DNA of 5,578 bases, from the NCBI GenBank assembly GCA_007129635.1, contig SKVE01000053.1, forward strand, positions 1 to 5,578. Direction: 5' to 3'. The notes below the pieces were generated by a model, which did not search any database, had not been told where the DNA came from, and saw only the letters and a program-made list of their open reading frames with translations. This document shows positions 1-5,578 of this stretch, piece by piece. The translations under genes were made by a program, and so were the position numbers. Source of the stretch: Planctomycetaceae bacterium. GTDB lineage: Bacteria > Planctomycetota > Planctomycetia > Pirellulales > Pirellulaceae. Each line of letters starts with the position of its first letter. Within the stretch, counting starts at the first letter, position 1.

Positions 1-2
1 AG

Positions 3-323
3 GAAGCGGCGGGCATGGCCGGGTCGTTGGAACCGGCCTTCCGTACGCTGCAAGAATCGATCGCCCCGCCTCAACCCACCGCGCGAACTCGCACGGCTCG
101 AGCCCGTGCCACCACAGCGGTCCGCGCCCCGACCGCCGGCGCGCCAGAGGACCGCCTGCGGCGGATCCGCTTCCAGGGAAGGTTCTCCGATGTCATGGCA
201 GCGCTGAACGAATTGGCTCGTGCTGACGACGGCGCCGTGGCGATCAGCCTGGAAATGGAAGAAGTCGGTGCCGACGGAATCTACTCGAATGTCCGCCGCT
301 GGACCCTGTGGCTGCGGGTCTAG
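3..323 (+). CDS. C-terminal part of a PilO/GspM-like pilus or type II secretion assembly protein (5' end outside window)
   Basis: The reading frame is open from the left edge (codons from base 3) to a TAG at 321-323, so this is probably the end of a longer gene. The visible protein has a Pro/Ala/Arg/Thr-rich low-complexity stretch (about 20 to 45 residues after the Met at base 15). A compact final segment follows: RIRFQGRFSDVMAALNELA, then AVAISLEMEEV, ending in RRWTLWLRV. The pattern strand - G-x-[YF]-x-[DE]-helix - strand - strand, closing on a W-x-L-x-L-x-V strand, resembles the C-terminal ferredoxin-like domain of PilO/GspM proteins. Those are inner-membrane proteins that help align type IV pilus or type II secretion machinery. 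The usual N-terminal membrane helix and coiled coil would lie upstream. An ATG at 15 has AGGA at 1-4 before it, so a short stand-alone gene of 102 residues cannot be excluded. The family call is inferred from pattern only. Confidence 0.5.
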   Translation, partial: EAAGMAGSLEPAFRTLQESIAPPQPTARTRTARARATTAVRAPTAGAPEDRLRRIRFQGRFSDVMAALNELARADDGAVAISLEMEEVGADGIYSNVRRWTLWLRV

Positions 324-328
324 GCTCC

Positions 329-347
329 GTCAGAAGACGTGTCTGAC
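329..347 (+). terminator. Weak stem-loop just after the PilO-like gene
   Basis: GTCAGA (329-334) pairs with TCTGAC (342-347) around a 7-base loop, starting 5 bases after the stop codon. The position suits a terminator or 3' end stabiliser. The stem is only 6 bp, however, and the following bases (CTGGTGTGTTCAGTTT) are not a real T-run, so intrinsic termination is doubtful. Confidence 0.25.
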
Positions 348-520
348 CTGGTGTGTTCAGTTTGCGTGTGCCAAAACCAATGTCTTTGCTCCCGTTTTGT
401 TCCTACTTCGCGGCGAACGATGGGCCCCGAATCCTCGCCGCTCGCCGGCGAGATCGTTAATCTCCATTGCCACTACCGGGGGAGCTAAAGACCGTCTTCG
501 CTGCCCGGCAACCCGACAAA

Positions 521-571
521 TGGGTGGCACCTATCAGGAATCGATAAGTGGGTGGCACCTATCGGCAATCG
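521..571. repeat. Two direct copies of TGGGTGGCACCTATC, period 28
   Basis: TGGGTGGCACCTATC is found identically at 521-535 and 549-563. With the following bases (AGGAATCG against GGCAATCG) the match covers 21 of 23 positions. The second copy sits in a hairpin: CGATA-A-GTG (542-550) pairs with CAC-C-TATCG (556-564), with one A/C mismatch and a GGTGG loop. The corresponding bases around the first copy pair poorly. This could be a fragment of a dispersed REP-like family or a binding-site array. The sequence alone does not decide. Confidence 0.6.
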
Positions 572-581
572 CACTTCCGTA

Positions 582-610
582 TTGGCAAATGCGATATTTC
601 AGTGTAAGAT
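582..610 (+). promoter_or_regulatory. Sigma-70-like promoter for nhaR
   Basis: TTGGCA at 582-587 (5 of 6 to TTGACA) is followed after exactly 17 bases by TAAGAT at 605-610 (4 of 6 to TATAAT). Transcription would begin near 617, giving a leader of about 145 bases before the nhaR ATG. The local sequence is more AT-rich than its surroundings. The downstream element lies inside the dyad at 592-614. The call rests on consensus match and spacing only. Confidence 0.5.
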
Positions 611-614
611 ATCG
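592..614. promoter_or_regulatory. Dyad CGATAT-N11-ATATCG, candidate LysR-type operator over the nhaR -10
   Basis: CGATAT (592-597) and ATATCG (609-614) form a perfect 6-bp inverted repeat with 11 bases between. Two inner positions can also pair (T-G, then T-A). This fits the T-N11-A box of LysR-type regulators, here with the extended dyad GATAT-N11-ATATC. It overlaps the proposed -10 element, so a bound protein would block RNA polymerase. That is the usual arrangement for autorepression by LysR-type proteins, and it lies upstream of such a gene. Binding by the adjacent NhaR is inferred. Confidence 0.45.
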
Positions 615-760
615 GTTTTGTCGATTGGTATTGCGAGGAGCGGACCGTTGCGGACGACACGGGAGTTCGACGATCGCAGGGACGGCTCAGCCGTTTTCGC
701 ATCGGCCGGAATTTTGCCGGTGGGATGCGAGCACCGTGAAACCGGCAAGGGGAAAGAACC

Positions 761-1705
761 ATGGACTGGATCAACTACCATCATCTGATGTACTTCTGGG
801 TGGTCGCACGCGAAGGCAGTATCGTGCGAGCGTGTGAGGAACTGCAACTGTCCCAGCCGACGATCAGCGGCCAGATCGCGAAGCTCGAAAAATCGTTGAA
901 GACCAAGCTGTTCCGGCGAATTGGTCGAGGTTTGGAACTGACAGAAGAAGGCCGCATGCTGTTCCGCTACGCGGACGAGATCTTCACGATCGGTCGGGAG
1001 ATGATCGAGGCGATCAAAGGACGGCCGACCGGTCGGCCGATGCAGTTTACCGTCGGGGTGGCCGATGTGCTTCCCAAGCTGGCCGTGCACCGACTGCTGG
1101 AACCGACCTGTTATCTGGACGAGCCGATGGAGTTGGTTTGTCATGATGGCAAGCTGGACGCGCTGTTAGCCGATCTGGCGTTGTTCAAACTGGATGTCGT
1201 CCTCTCGGATACAGCGGCCACAGGCCATGCTCGCGTTCGCGTCTTCAACCATCTGCTGGGTTCGTGCGAGGTGGCGATCTACGGAACCGCCGACTTAGCC
1301 GAGAAGTATGGAGACGACTTCCCACGATCCATGACGGATGCCCCATGGTTGTTGCCGACGGTCGGCACATCCCTTCGCCGCGATCTGGAGCGATGGTTCG
1401 ATCAACTGGATATCCGTCCAAAATTAGTGGGTGAGTTTGCGGACAGCGGGCTGATGAAGGCGTTCGGCCAAGCGGGCATGGGGTTGTTCCCCGTGCCGGT
1501 CGCGGTGGACGCCGAACTGCAAAGACAATACCGGGTGCAGCAAGTCGGTCTGATCGAAGATATCCGCTTTCAGTGCTTTGCAATCACCGTCGAACGGCGT
1601 TTGAAACACCCTGCTGTGGTGGCGATCTCGAAGACCGCGCGCAACAACCTTTTCCCTGCTGAAAACCCGAAAACACCCGATTCGGTAGTTTCACTCGAAG
1701 ATTAG
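761..1705 (+). CDS. nhaR: LysR-type transcriptional activator of the NhaR subfamily
   Basis: A 314-residue cytoplasmic DNA-binding regulator. In enterobacteria NhaR responds to Na+ and alkaline pH and activates the Na+/H+ antiporter gene nhaA, along with stress and biofilm genes. The first ~90 residues match E. coli NhaR closely as I recall that sequence: INYHHLMYFWVVAREGS at 4-20, the recognition helix region SQPTISGQIAKLEKSL at 31-46, KLFRRIGRGLELTEEG at 49-64, and the linker helix RYADEIFTIGREM after it. The effector domain (from about 92) keeps the subfamily signatures VGVAD, KLDVVLSD, GEFADSGLMKAFG and RRLKHPAV. Length is slightly above the E. coli protein (about 300) because of a polar C-terminal tail. 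The start is set by AGGGGA at 748-753, 7 bases before the ATG, and by the conserved N-terminus. A promoter and dyad lie upstream, and an HPF-like gene follows 104 bases downstream on the same strand. No antiporter gene is in view, so the targets are unknown. Confidence 0.93.
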   Translation: MDWINYHHLMYFWVVAREGSIVRACEELQLSQPTISGQIAKLEKSLKTKLFRRIGRGLELTEEGRMLFRYADEIFTIGREMIEAIKGRPTGRPMQFTVGVADVLPKLAVHRLLEPTCYLDEPMELVCHDGKLDALLADLALFKLDVVLSDTAATGHARVRVFNHLLGSCEVAIYGTADLAEKYGDDFPRSMTDAPWLLPTVGTSLRRDLERWFDQLDIRPKLVGEFADSGLMKAFGQAGMGLFPVPVAVDAELQRQYRVQQVGLIEDIRFQCFAITVERRLKHPAVVAISKTARNNLFPAENPKTPDSVVSLED

Positions 1706-1723
1706 GCAAAGACGATTTTGGTG

Positions 1724-1738
1724 ATAGAAAAATTCTAT
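1724..1738. promoter_or_regulatory. AT-rich dyad ATAGAA-N3-TTCTAT, candidate operator before the HPF-like gene
   Basis: ATAGAA (1724-1729) and TTCTAT (1733-1738) form a perfect 6-bp inverted repeat. Read as a LysR box it is T(1725)-N11-A(1737), and it shares the outer pattern GAT-N11-AT with the dyad in front of nhaR. It lies about 72 bases before the start of the HPF-like gene and directly upstream of the possible -35 at 1739. A 6-bp dyad in about 100 bases is not rare when several loop sizes are allowed, so this is only a candidate. Confidence 0.3.
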
Positions 1739-1766
1739 TTGTCGTGGAGGCTCTGCAACCATAAAA
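1739..1766 (+). promoter_or_regulatory. Possible promoter for the HPF-like gene
   Basis: TTGTCG (1739-1744) and ATAAAA (1761-1766) are 16 bases apart. Alternatively CATAAA (1760-1765) gives 15. Both hexamers are partial matches to sigma-70 consensus. The gap between nhaR and this gene is 104 bases with no clear terminator, so the gene may also be read from the nhaR promoter. Confidence 0.25.
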
Positions 1767-1809
1767 AGGTAGGGCGTGTACTGAAACTGCAAATCCAGGG
1801 AGCGAAACC

Positions 1810-2136
1810 ATGCAAATATATTTAAGAGTACTCGGGCGTGATCTACCACCGTCGTTGAAGATGTTGATCGAGCAGCATTTCCGGTTCGCCGTCTATCCGT
1901 ACCGATCGGCCATCGATTCTGTCGACGTCCAGTTGTCGAAGGACAACGACGATCCATCCGATAGCCGTGTACATTGCCGTGCTCGGGTGCATCTGCGCAG
2001 CGGCCGATCGTTGACGATCGGCCGTCGTGACAACCGAGTCGAGACAGCGGTGAATCGGGTCGCCAAACGGATCTTCCATCTGCTTCGTTGCCGCAACGAA
2101 CGTCGCCGAACCGCCCGGCCTCAGTGCACCGCATGA
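1810..2136 (+). CDS. Short HPF/RaiA-like (S30AE) ribosome-associated protein
   Basis: A 108-residue protein that looks like the ribosome hibernation factor fold (beta-alpha-beta-beta-beta-alpha). It has a first strand QIYLRVLG (2-9), helix PPSLKMLIEQHFRFAV (13-28), strand IDSVDVQLSKD (35-45), strand HCRARVHLRSG (55-65), strand SLTIGRR (67-73), and a long final helix VETAVNRVAKRIFHLL (77-92) that ends in an Arg-rich tail. Members of this family bind the 30S decoding region and keep idle ribosomes from translating or decaying. The protein has only the short form; the C-terminal dimerisation domain of long HPF is absent. AGGGAG at 1797-1802 lies 7 bases before the ATG. It follows nhaR on the same strand and is followed by a stem-loop. 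The match is by pattern and predicted fold. Divergence is considerable, so a role other than hibernation is possible. Confidence 0.7.
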   Translation: MQIYLRVLGRDLPPSLKMLIEQHFRFAVYPYRSAIDSVDVQLSKDNDDPSDSRVHCRARVHLRSGRSLTIGRRDNRVETAVNRVAKRIFHLLRCRNERRRTARPQCTA

Positions 2137-2168
2137 ACGGCGAAAGTCGCCAACCTGATGATCCTCCG

Positions 2169-2205
2169 CAGCCCTCGCCTTGCTCGGTCGAGGGCTGATT
2201 TCATT
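2169..2205 (+). terminator. Intrinsic terminator-like stem-loop after the HPF-like gene
   Basis: CAGCCCTCG (2169-2177) and CGAGGGCTG (2189-2197) form a perfect 9-bp GC-rich stem with an 11-base loop, followed by ATTTCATT. It begins 32 bases after the stop of the HPF-like gene and lies in the convergent gap before the end of the minus-strand gene. The T-tail is interrupted, so efficiency is uncertain. On the opposite strand the following bases are not T-rich, so it is better suited to the plus-strand transcript. Confidence 0.65.
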
Positions 2206-2231
2206 GGCGCATGGTGCCATTGAAAACACCA

Positions 2232-5200
2232 TCACTGCCAGACGCTCAATGTCCCCTCGCGGCTGATCAGATACATGCGTTGCCCAGCGACCGACATGCC
2301 GTCGAATCGGGGCGCTTCGCGCAGGGGAATCTCCGCACGTTGTTTGCCGGTCTGGGCATCGATCACCAGCAAGACGCCGCCATGTCGACCTTCCAGAGCG
2401 CCCAGCGGATCGTCCGGGTCAAAGACATCCGGAGTCCCGGCGGCCAGCAACACGTCGCCGGCCACCGCCATCGCTTCGATACGCACCGGTACATATTCTT
2501 CCCATTCGGGCGGTGTCCCACGCGTGAACCCGGCGCCTTTGTCGACCTCGACCGAAAAATTATCGTAACGGTTGGTGATCCGATGCCCATCGTACTCGTA
2601 AGGCTCCATCTTGGTTTCGGGCAACCAAGGGATCGGGTCCGAGGCATCCGGGTCGCCGACCAGGAAGGGATCGGTCGCGTTGCGGTCGCAGAACAGCAGG
2701 TAGCCGGTTGTTTGAGGAAAGAACAGCGGGCTGTGGATATTGCGTTCGACGAACCACTTGGTCGCCCAGGTGTGATGTTGGTCGAAGACCAGCAGGTTGC
2801 CCGAGCGAGGTGCCATCAGCATCATATAGAATCCGGGCCAGCGATTGCCGTAGGTCCAGAACAGCCGATTGAACCCGCTGTCGTCCAGGATACCTCCGGT
2901 GGCCATCAGATGATCCTCGCCCAGATAACGGTCGCCATAGCGAGTGTTCCAAGGCGTCTGGATCCGATTCAGTTGCGAGTCAAACATCTCTTGCATGCAG
3001 AACACGTGCGTGCCATCGGTGGTCAGCAGATCGATGTTCGAACCATCCATCGCGAAATGTTCGCCGATATCCTGCTGCGGATCGGGGGGTGGATGATGGA
3101 CGTGAGTATAATGCACCATCTGACCGGTCTCCGGTCGCAGCGCGTAAAAGTGAGCCCCGTCGTCGATCAGCGTCGAACGCCCGGCGACGGCGTAGACGAG
3201 CGATTCCAAGACCAGTACCGAGCCATGGACGGGCCATGGCGATTCGACTTGACCGAACGCCATGATCTGCCGGGGCAACGGAGCCGCCCGGAACTGCCAC
3301 ACCAGATCGCCCGTCGTAGCGTCCAGACAGTACACGTAGCCGTCGTTTGCGCCGAACAACAGGTAACCCTCGTGGTAAGTGGGCGAACTGTTGACTCGCC
3401 CGCCAGCGGTGAACTGCCAGACTGTCTGACCGTTGTCGGCACGCAAGGCATGGATGCTGTGCCGGTCGACGGCAGCCACATAGACGTGCCCGCCGACGAT
3501 GATGGGTTGAGTCAATTTTCCGTCCAGCGATACTTCCCACCGCAGGCTCAGATCGTTACCGAGTTCGGCAAGTCGATTCGAACCGCTTCGCCGCGCATCG
3601 CCTCGATATCCTGTCCAGTCAGCGGGATCGGCGGACGATTCGATCGGCCGCCCGTAGGCAGGCCCGCGAATCAAACGAACGTCGGCATCGGCCCGGTCAG
3701 GCAAGATCGGTGGCGATGTTCCTGACGTGTCGGTGCCGCTGGTCGCGACCAGACCGTTCATCTTCGCGCCCGGATAACAGAAGCACTGGTCGGGCGGCGT
3801 GTACAACAGACCGTTGCACGGCAGGATGCCGTACTGGCACGAGCCTCGCAGCCAGTCGTGTCGCCGATGGGCGTCGCCCTGCAGATCGAGAAACTCCGCG
3901 CCTCGCTTCGGATAGATGATGAACCGTTCGGTAGCCTTGCTGCGGTAGCATCGCAGATGATGGCCGGGCGACATGGCGTTGGGCACTTCGATCGATCGCT
4001 GCCGCTGGCCGGTCCGGAAATCGTAGCCGGACAAGCGTGCTCCGGCGCGACGCGACAGCGTCGGCCAGGTTTCCTGGCGACGTTGCAAGATCCCCTCGGT
4101 CTCCTCGATCCGCCAAACCAGATCTTCGATCACCAGCAGATCGCGCCCTGTGGGAGGACCTTCCCACAGCGGCTGGCCGTCCTGCAATGCAAAGGCGCGG
4201 GTCCCTGCCTTGCCCGTCACCAACACCACATCCTCGTGGATGACCACGATCTCACTGGGCGGACAAGCCACCTGCCACTTCAGATCCCCGTTGTCCGCAT
4301 CGTAGCATAACAAGGTTGGCCCGCGCTGATGGACTACGGCCCCGCCAGCAGCGGTCAGCGTCAGGCGGTTGATGTTGCCGACGTTCCGCGACCAACGCGT
4401 CTCGCCCGTCTCGGCGTCGATGGCTGCCAATCGGGTCGTCGGCTTTTCCCCGCGACGCGCGGCCGCCTGGCTCGCGGATAATTGGATACGAGCGAAGATC
4501 GTGCCCTGGTCGACGATCAACTCCTGCGTGCCCTCTGTCTCCGGACACTCGACCAACACCTGGCCGGTGGCCGCATCCAGGATGCTGATCGGCGCATCGT
4601 CAAAGCCCAGCGTGACGTAGACGCGGTCGCCCACGGCGACCAGACGCCGCGGTACCTCGCGGGGAAATCGGCCGCGCTGCCCTCGCAGCAACCGCCAATC
4701 GGCTTCGGCGATATCCGGGTTCCACTGCTGCCAGCCCCAAGATTCCAGCGGAAGCTTCCACAACAACACGCCGTTGAACGCATCGCGAGCTAACAGCGAC
4801 CAACGCGGTGGGAACCGAGGGTCGGTCACCCCGATCGGTCCCTCGTCCAAGATGTAAAACAGCCGCCCATCGGCCGAGACCATGGCCGGCAGGCTCGAGT
4901 CGATCTCGTGACTGCGACAGTACATCGGCTCGGTCACCCACTGCAGTGCATTGGCCGGTGCCACTTGCTGGTCCGCTGCGACGGCATTTCCCGCCGCGCT
5001 GCCCAGGAAATGCGTCCAGGGCGCGATGTCGTCAGGCCAAGGTTTGTGGAGGATCTTGGGCGATGCCGTCGAAGTATCCGTCCACCAGCAGACGGCCCCT
5101 CCAGGCGCTAACACTCGCAGCAGTTCCTCACGCGGGATCTCGATCCCCAGACGCCCGGCTTCGGCCTCGTGTACCACGATCAAGTTGACCAGATTGTCGG

Positions 5201-5516
5201 CGTAGGGAAGGCTGCGTCCGTCGAACGTAGCCGCAGTAATTTTTCCGTACACACCTGCCGCTTGCAGTTCCTTCCTTCCGCCAGCTACCTGCTGAGCGTC
5301 CGGATGCAGGGCTTGGACAACCACCGCATCCGGCTGGCCCAAACGCATGGTTTGGGAGGGATCGATCAGCGGTATTTCGACAATCAAGCCGCCGCGAGGC
5401 CCGATCGCATCTTCAATCGCATCATCCAACGCGACGACCAGATCGGCCGCCGGGACAAAAGCCGTCAGACAGCAAACCCCAACAAGGATGGCCACCAGCC
5501 CATGTCGCTTCTTCAT
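2232..5516 (-). CDS. Exported PQQ-like beta-propeller protein with degenerate methyltransferase-like N-terminal domain
   Basis: A 1094-residue protein. I choose the ATG at 5516 because GGAG (5528-5525) lies 8 bases before it and it starts a clean signal peptide: MKKR, hydrophobic core to about residue 20, likely cleavage after VPA (23) or PAA (24). An upstream ATG at 5522 has only 2 bases to the same site. Residues 42-145 resemble a class I SAM methyltransferase (LPYADNLVNLIVV at 103-115; EELLRVLAPGGAV at 130-142), but the glycine-rich SAM motif is replaced by GGLIVEIPLIDP (42-53). A conserved-looking linker follows (WTHFLGSAAGNAVAADQQV, 167-185; GRLFYILDEGP, 217-227). PQQ/quinoprotein-like blades include 243-254, 311-320, 364-375, 402-414 and about 439-451. 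A second propeller-like region starts at 634 (WTGYRGDARRSG), with blades at 689-702, 728-742 and 1049-1063, ending SREGTLSVWQ. I see no heme CxxCH motif. It is probably periplasmic or cell-surface, with a binding or scaffold role. Substrate, PQQ binding and catalysis are unknown. It stands alone and converges with the HPF-like gene. Confidence 0.85.
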   Translation of the reverse strand: MKKRHGLVAILVGVCCLTAFVPAADLVVALDDAIEDAIGPRGGLIVEIPLIDPSQTMRLGQPDAVVVQALHPDAQQVAGGRKELQAAGVYGKITAATFDGRSLPYADNLVNLIVVHEAEAGRLGIEIPREELLRVLAPGGAVCWWTDTSTASPKILHKPWPDDIAPWTHFLGSAAGNAVAADQQVAPANALQWVTEPMYCRSHEIDSSLPAMVSADGRLFYILDEGPIGVTDPRFPPRWSLLARDAFNGVLLWKLPLESWGWQQWNPDIAEADWRLLRGQRGRFPREVPRRLVAVGDRVYVTLGFDDAPISILDAATGQVLVECPETEGTQELIVDQGTIFARIQLSASQAAARRGEKPTTRLAAIDAETGETRWSRNVGNINRLTLTAAGGAVVHQRGPTLLCYDADNGDLKWQVACPPSEIVVIHEDVVLVTGKAGTRAFALQDGQPLWEGPPTGRDLLVIEDLVWRIEETEGILQRRQETWPTLSRRAGARLSGYDFRTGQRQRSIEVPNAMSPGHHLRCYRSKATERFIIYPKRGAEFLDLQGDAHRRHDWLRGSCQYGILPCNGLLYTPPDQCFCYPGAKMNGLVATSGTDTSGTSPPILPDRADADVRLIRGPAYGRPIESSADPADWTGYRGDARRSGSNRLAELGNDLSLRWEVSLDGKLTQPIIVGGHVYVAAVDRHSIHALRADNGQTVWQFTAGGRVNSSPTYHEGYLLFGANDGYVYCLDATTGDLVWQFRAAPLPRQIMAFGQVESPWPVHGSVLVLESLVYAVAGRSTLIDDGAHFYALRPETGQMVHYTHVHHPPPDPQQDIGEHFAMDGSNIDLLTTDGTHVFCMQEMFDSQLNRIQTPWNTRYGDRYLGEDHLMATGGILDDSGFNRLFWTYGNRWPGFYMMLMAPRSGNLLVFDQHHTWATKWFVERNIHSPLFFPQTTGYLLFCDRNATDPFLVGDPDASDPIPWLPETKMEPYEYDGHRITNRYDNFSVEVDKGAGFTRGTPPEWEEYVPVRIEAMAVAGDVLLAAGTPDVFDPDDPLGALEGRHGGVLLVIDAQTGKQRAEIPLREAPRFDGMSVAGQRMYLISREGTLSVWQ

Positions 5517-5524
5517 CAGCATCA

Positions 5525-5528
5525 CTCC
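5525..5528 (-). promoter_or_regulatory. Ribosome binding site that decides the start of the propeller protein
   Basis: On the minus strand GGAG is followed by TGATGCTG and then ATG (5516-5514). Spacing of 8 bases favours this ATG over the ATG at 5522 (2 bases) and over the ATG at 5573, which would put 19 extra residues before the signal peptide. Confidence 0.6.
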
Positions 5529-5578
5529 AAAATAGAAACCGCAATAGACCACGCATGCGACGGTTCGCTGCAATTCAC

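Larger units (their letters stand above)
324..760. other. 437-base gene-poor spacer before nhaR
   Basis: I find no credible gene in this stretch. Frames that cross it overlap the ends of the flanking genes, lack a convincing ribosome binding site, and encode compositionally random protein. It holds the weak stem-loop after the upstream gene, a perfect 12-base palindrome CTCGCCGGCGAG at 441-452, the paired GGGTGGCACC repeat (521-571), and the promoter and dyad for nhaR (582-614). About 145 bases of likely 5' leader then run up to the nhaR start. No tRNA, riboswitch or IS ends were recognised. Confidence 0.6.

Noticed and set aside
554..569. TGGCAC in the repeats as a sigma-54 promoter (TGGCAC-N5-TTGC)
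   Set aside because: The -12 GC dinucleotide is missing in the first copy and one base out of place in the second, and the TT is absent.
552..788. Small open frame starting inside the repeat and running into nhaR
   Set aside because: The start codon lies within the repeat and the proposed promoter lies inside it. There is no ribosome binding site, and it overlaps nhaR.
220..837. Plus-strand open frame of 205 codons across the spacer
   Set aside because: It overlaps the end of the PilO-like gene and the start of nhaR in another frame, lacks a good ribosome binding site, and its protein looks random.
2211..2232. ATGGTG / CACCAT inverted repeat at the end of the propeller gene
   Set aside because: Only 6 bp with a 10-base loop, overlapping the stop codon, and no T-run on either strand. 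It is probably chance.
2211..3725. Plus-strand open frame of 504 codons opposite the propeller gene
   Set aside because: It shares exact codon register with the minus-strand gene. Antisense stops in this register would need TTA, CTA or TCA codons in the real gene, which GC-rich genes avoid. The protein is rich in His, Gln, Arg and Val without any recognisable domain.
5552..5559. Palindrome CGCATGCG upstream of the propeller gene
   Set aside because: An 8-base palindrome is common by chance in GC-rich DNA, and I could not connect it with a promoter. The nearby TTGCAG and TCTATT elements are 19 bases apart, which is too loose to call.

Overview
The window looks like chromosomal DNA of a planctomycete, most likely Pirellulales-like. 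The evidence is moderately high GC, a very large secreted PQQ-like beta-propeller protein with an N-terminal methyltransferase-like segment (an architecture I associate with Planctomycetota), and long spacers between short transcription units. This assignment rests on protein character and was not searched.

Layout from left to right: (1) the 3' end of a plus-strand gene (to 323), whose last ~55 residues resemble the membrane-distal domain of PilO/GspM-type pilus or type II secretion assembly proteins. (2) A 437-base gene-poor spacer (324-760). It holds a weak stem-loop after the stop, a 28-base-period direct repeat of TGGGTGGCACCTATC, a perfect 12-base palindrome, and a good sigma-70-like promoter whose -10 lies inside a GATAT-N11-ATATC dyad. 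(3) nhaR (761-1705), a LysR-type regulator clearly of the NhaR subfamily. (4) A 104-base gap with an AT-rich dyad that also fits T-N11-A. (5) A short HPF/RaiA-like ribosome-associated protein (1810-2136). (6) A GC-rich stem-loop (2169-2205), probably its terminator. (7) On the minus strand and convergent with the above, a 1094-residue exported protein (5516 down to 2232) with a degenerate methyltransferase-like N-terminus followed by two beta-propeller-like regions.

How they may work together: nhaR and the hibernation-factor-like gene lie in tandem. Each is preceded by a dyad that could bind a LysR-type protein, which suggests a small unit in which an ion or pH-responsive regulator controls itself and a ribosome-protecting factor. 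This is an inference. No Na+/H+ antiporter gene is visible in the window. The large minus-strand gene appears to be independent. I see no CRISPR array, rRNA, tRNA, intact mobile element or defence system. The most noteworthy items are the nhaR/hpf pairing with its dyads, the loss of the SAM-binding glycine motif in the secreted fusion protein, and the GGGTGGCACC repeat pair.
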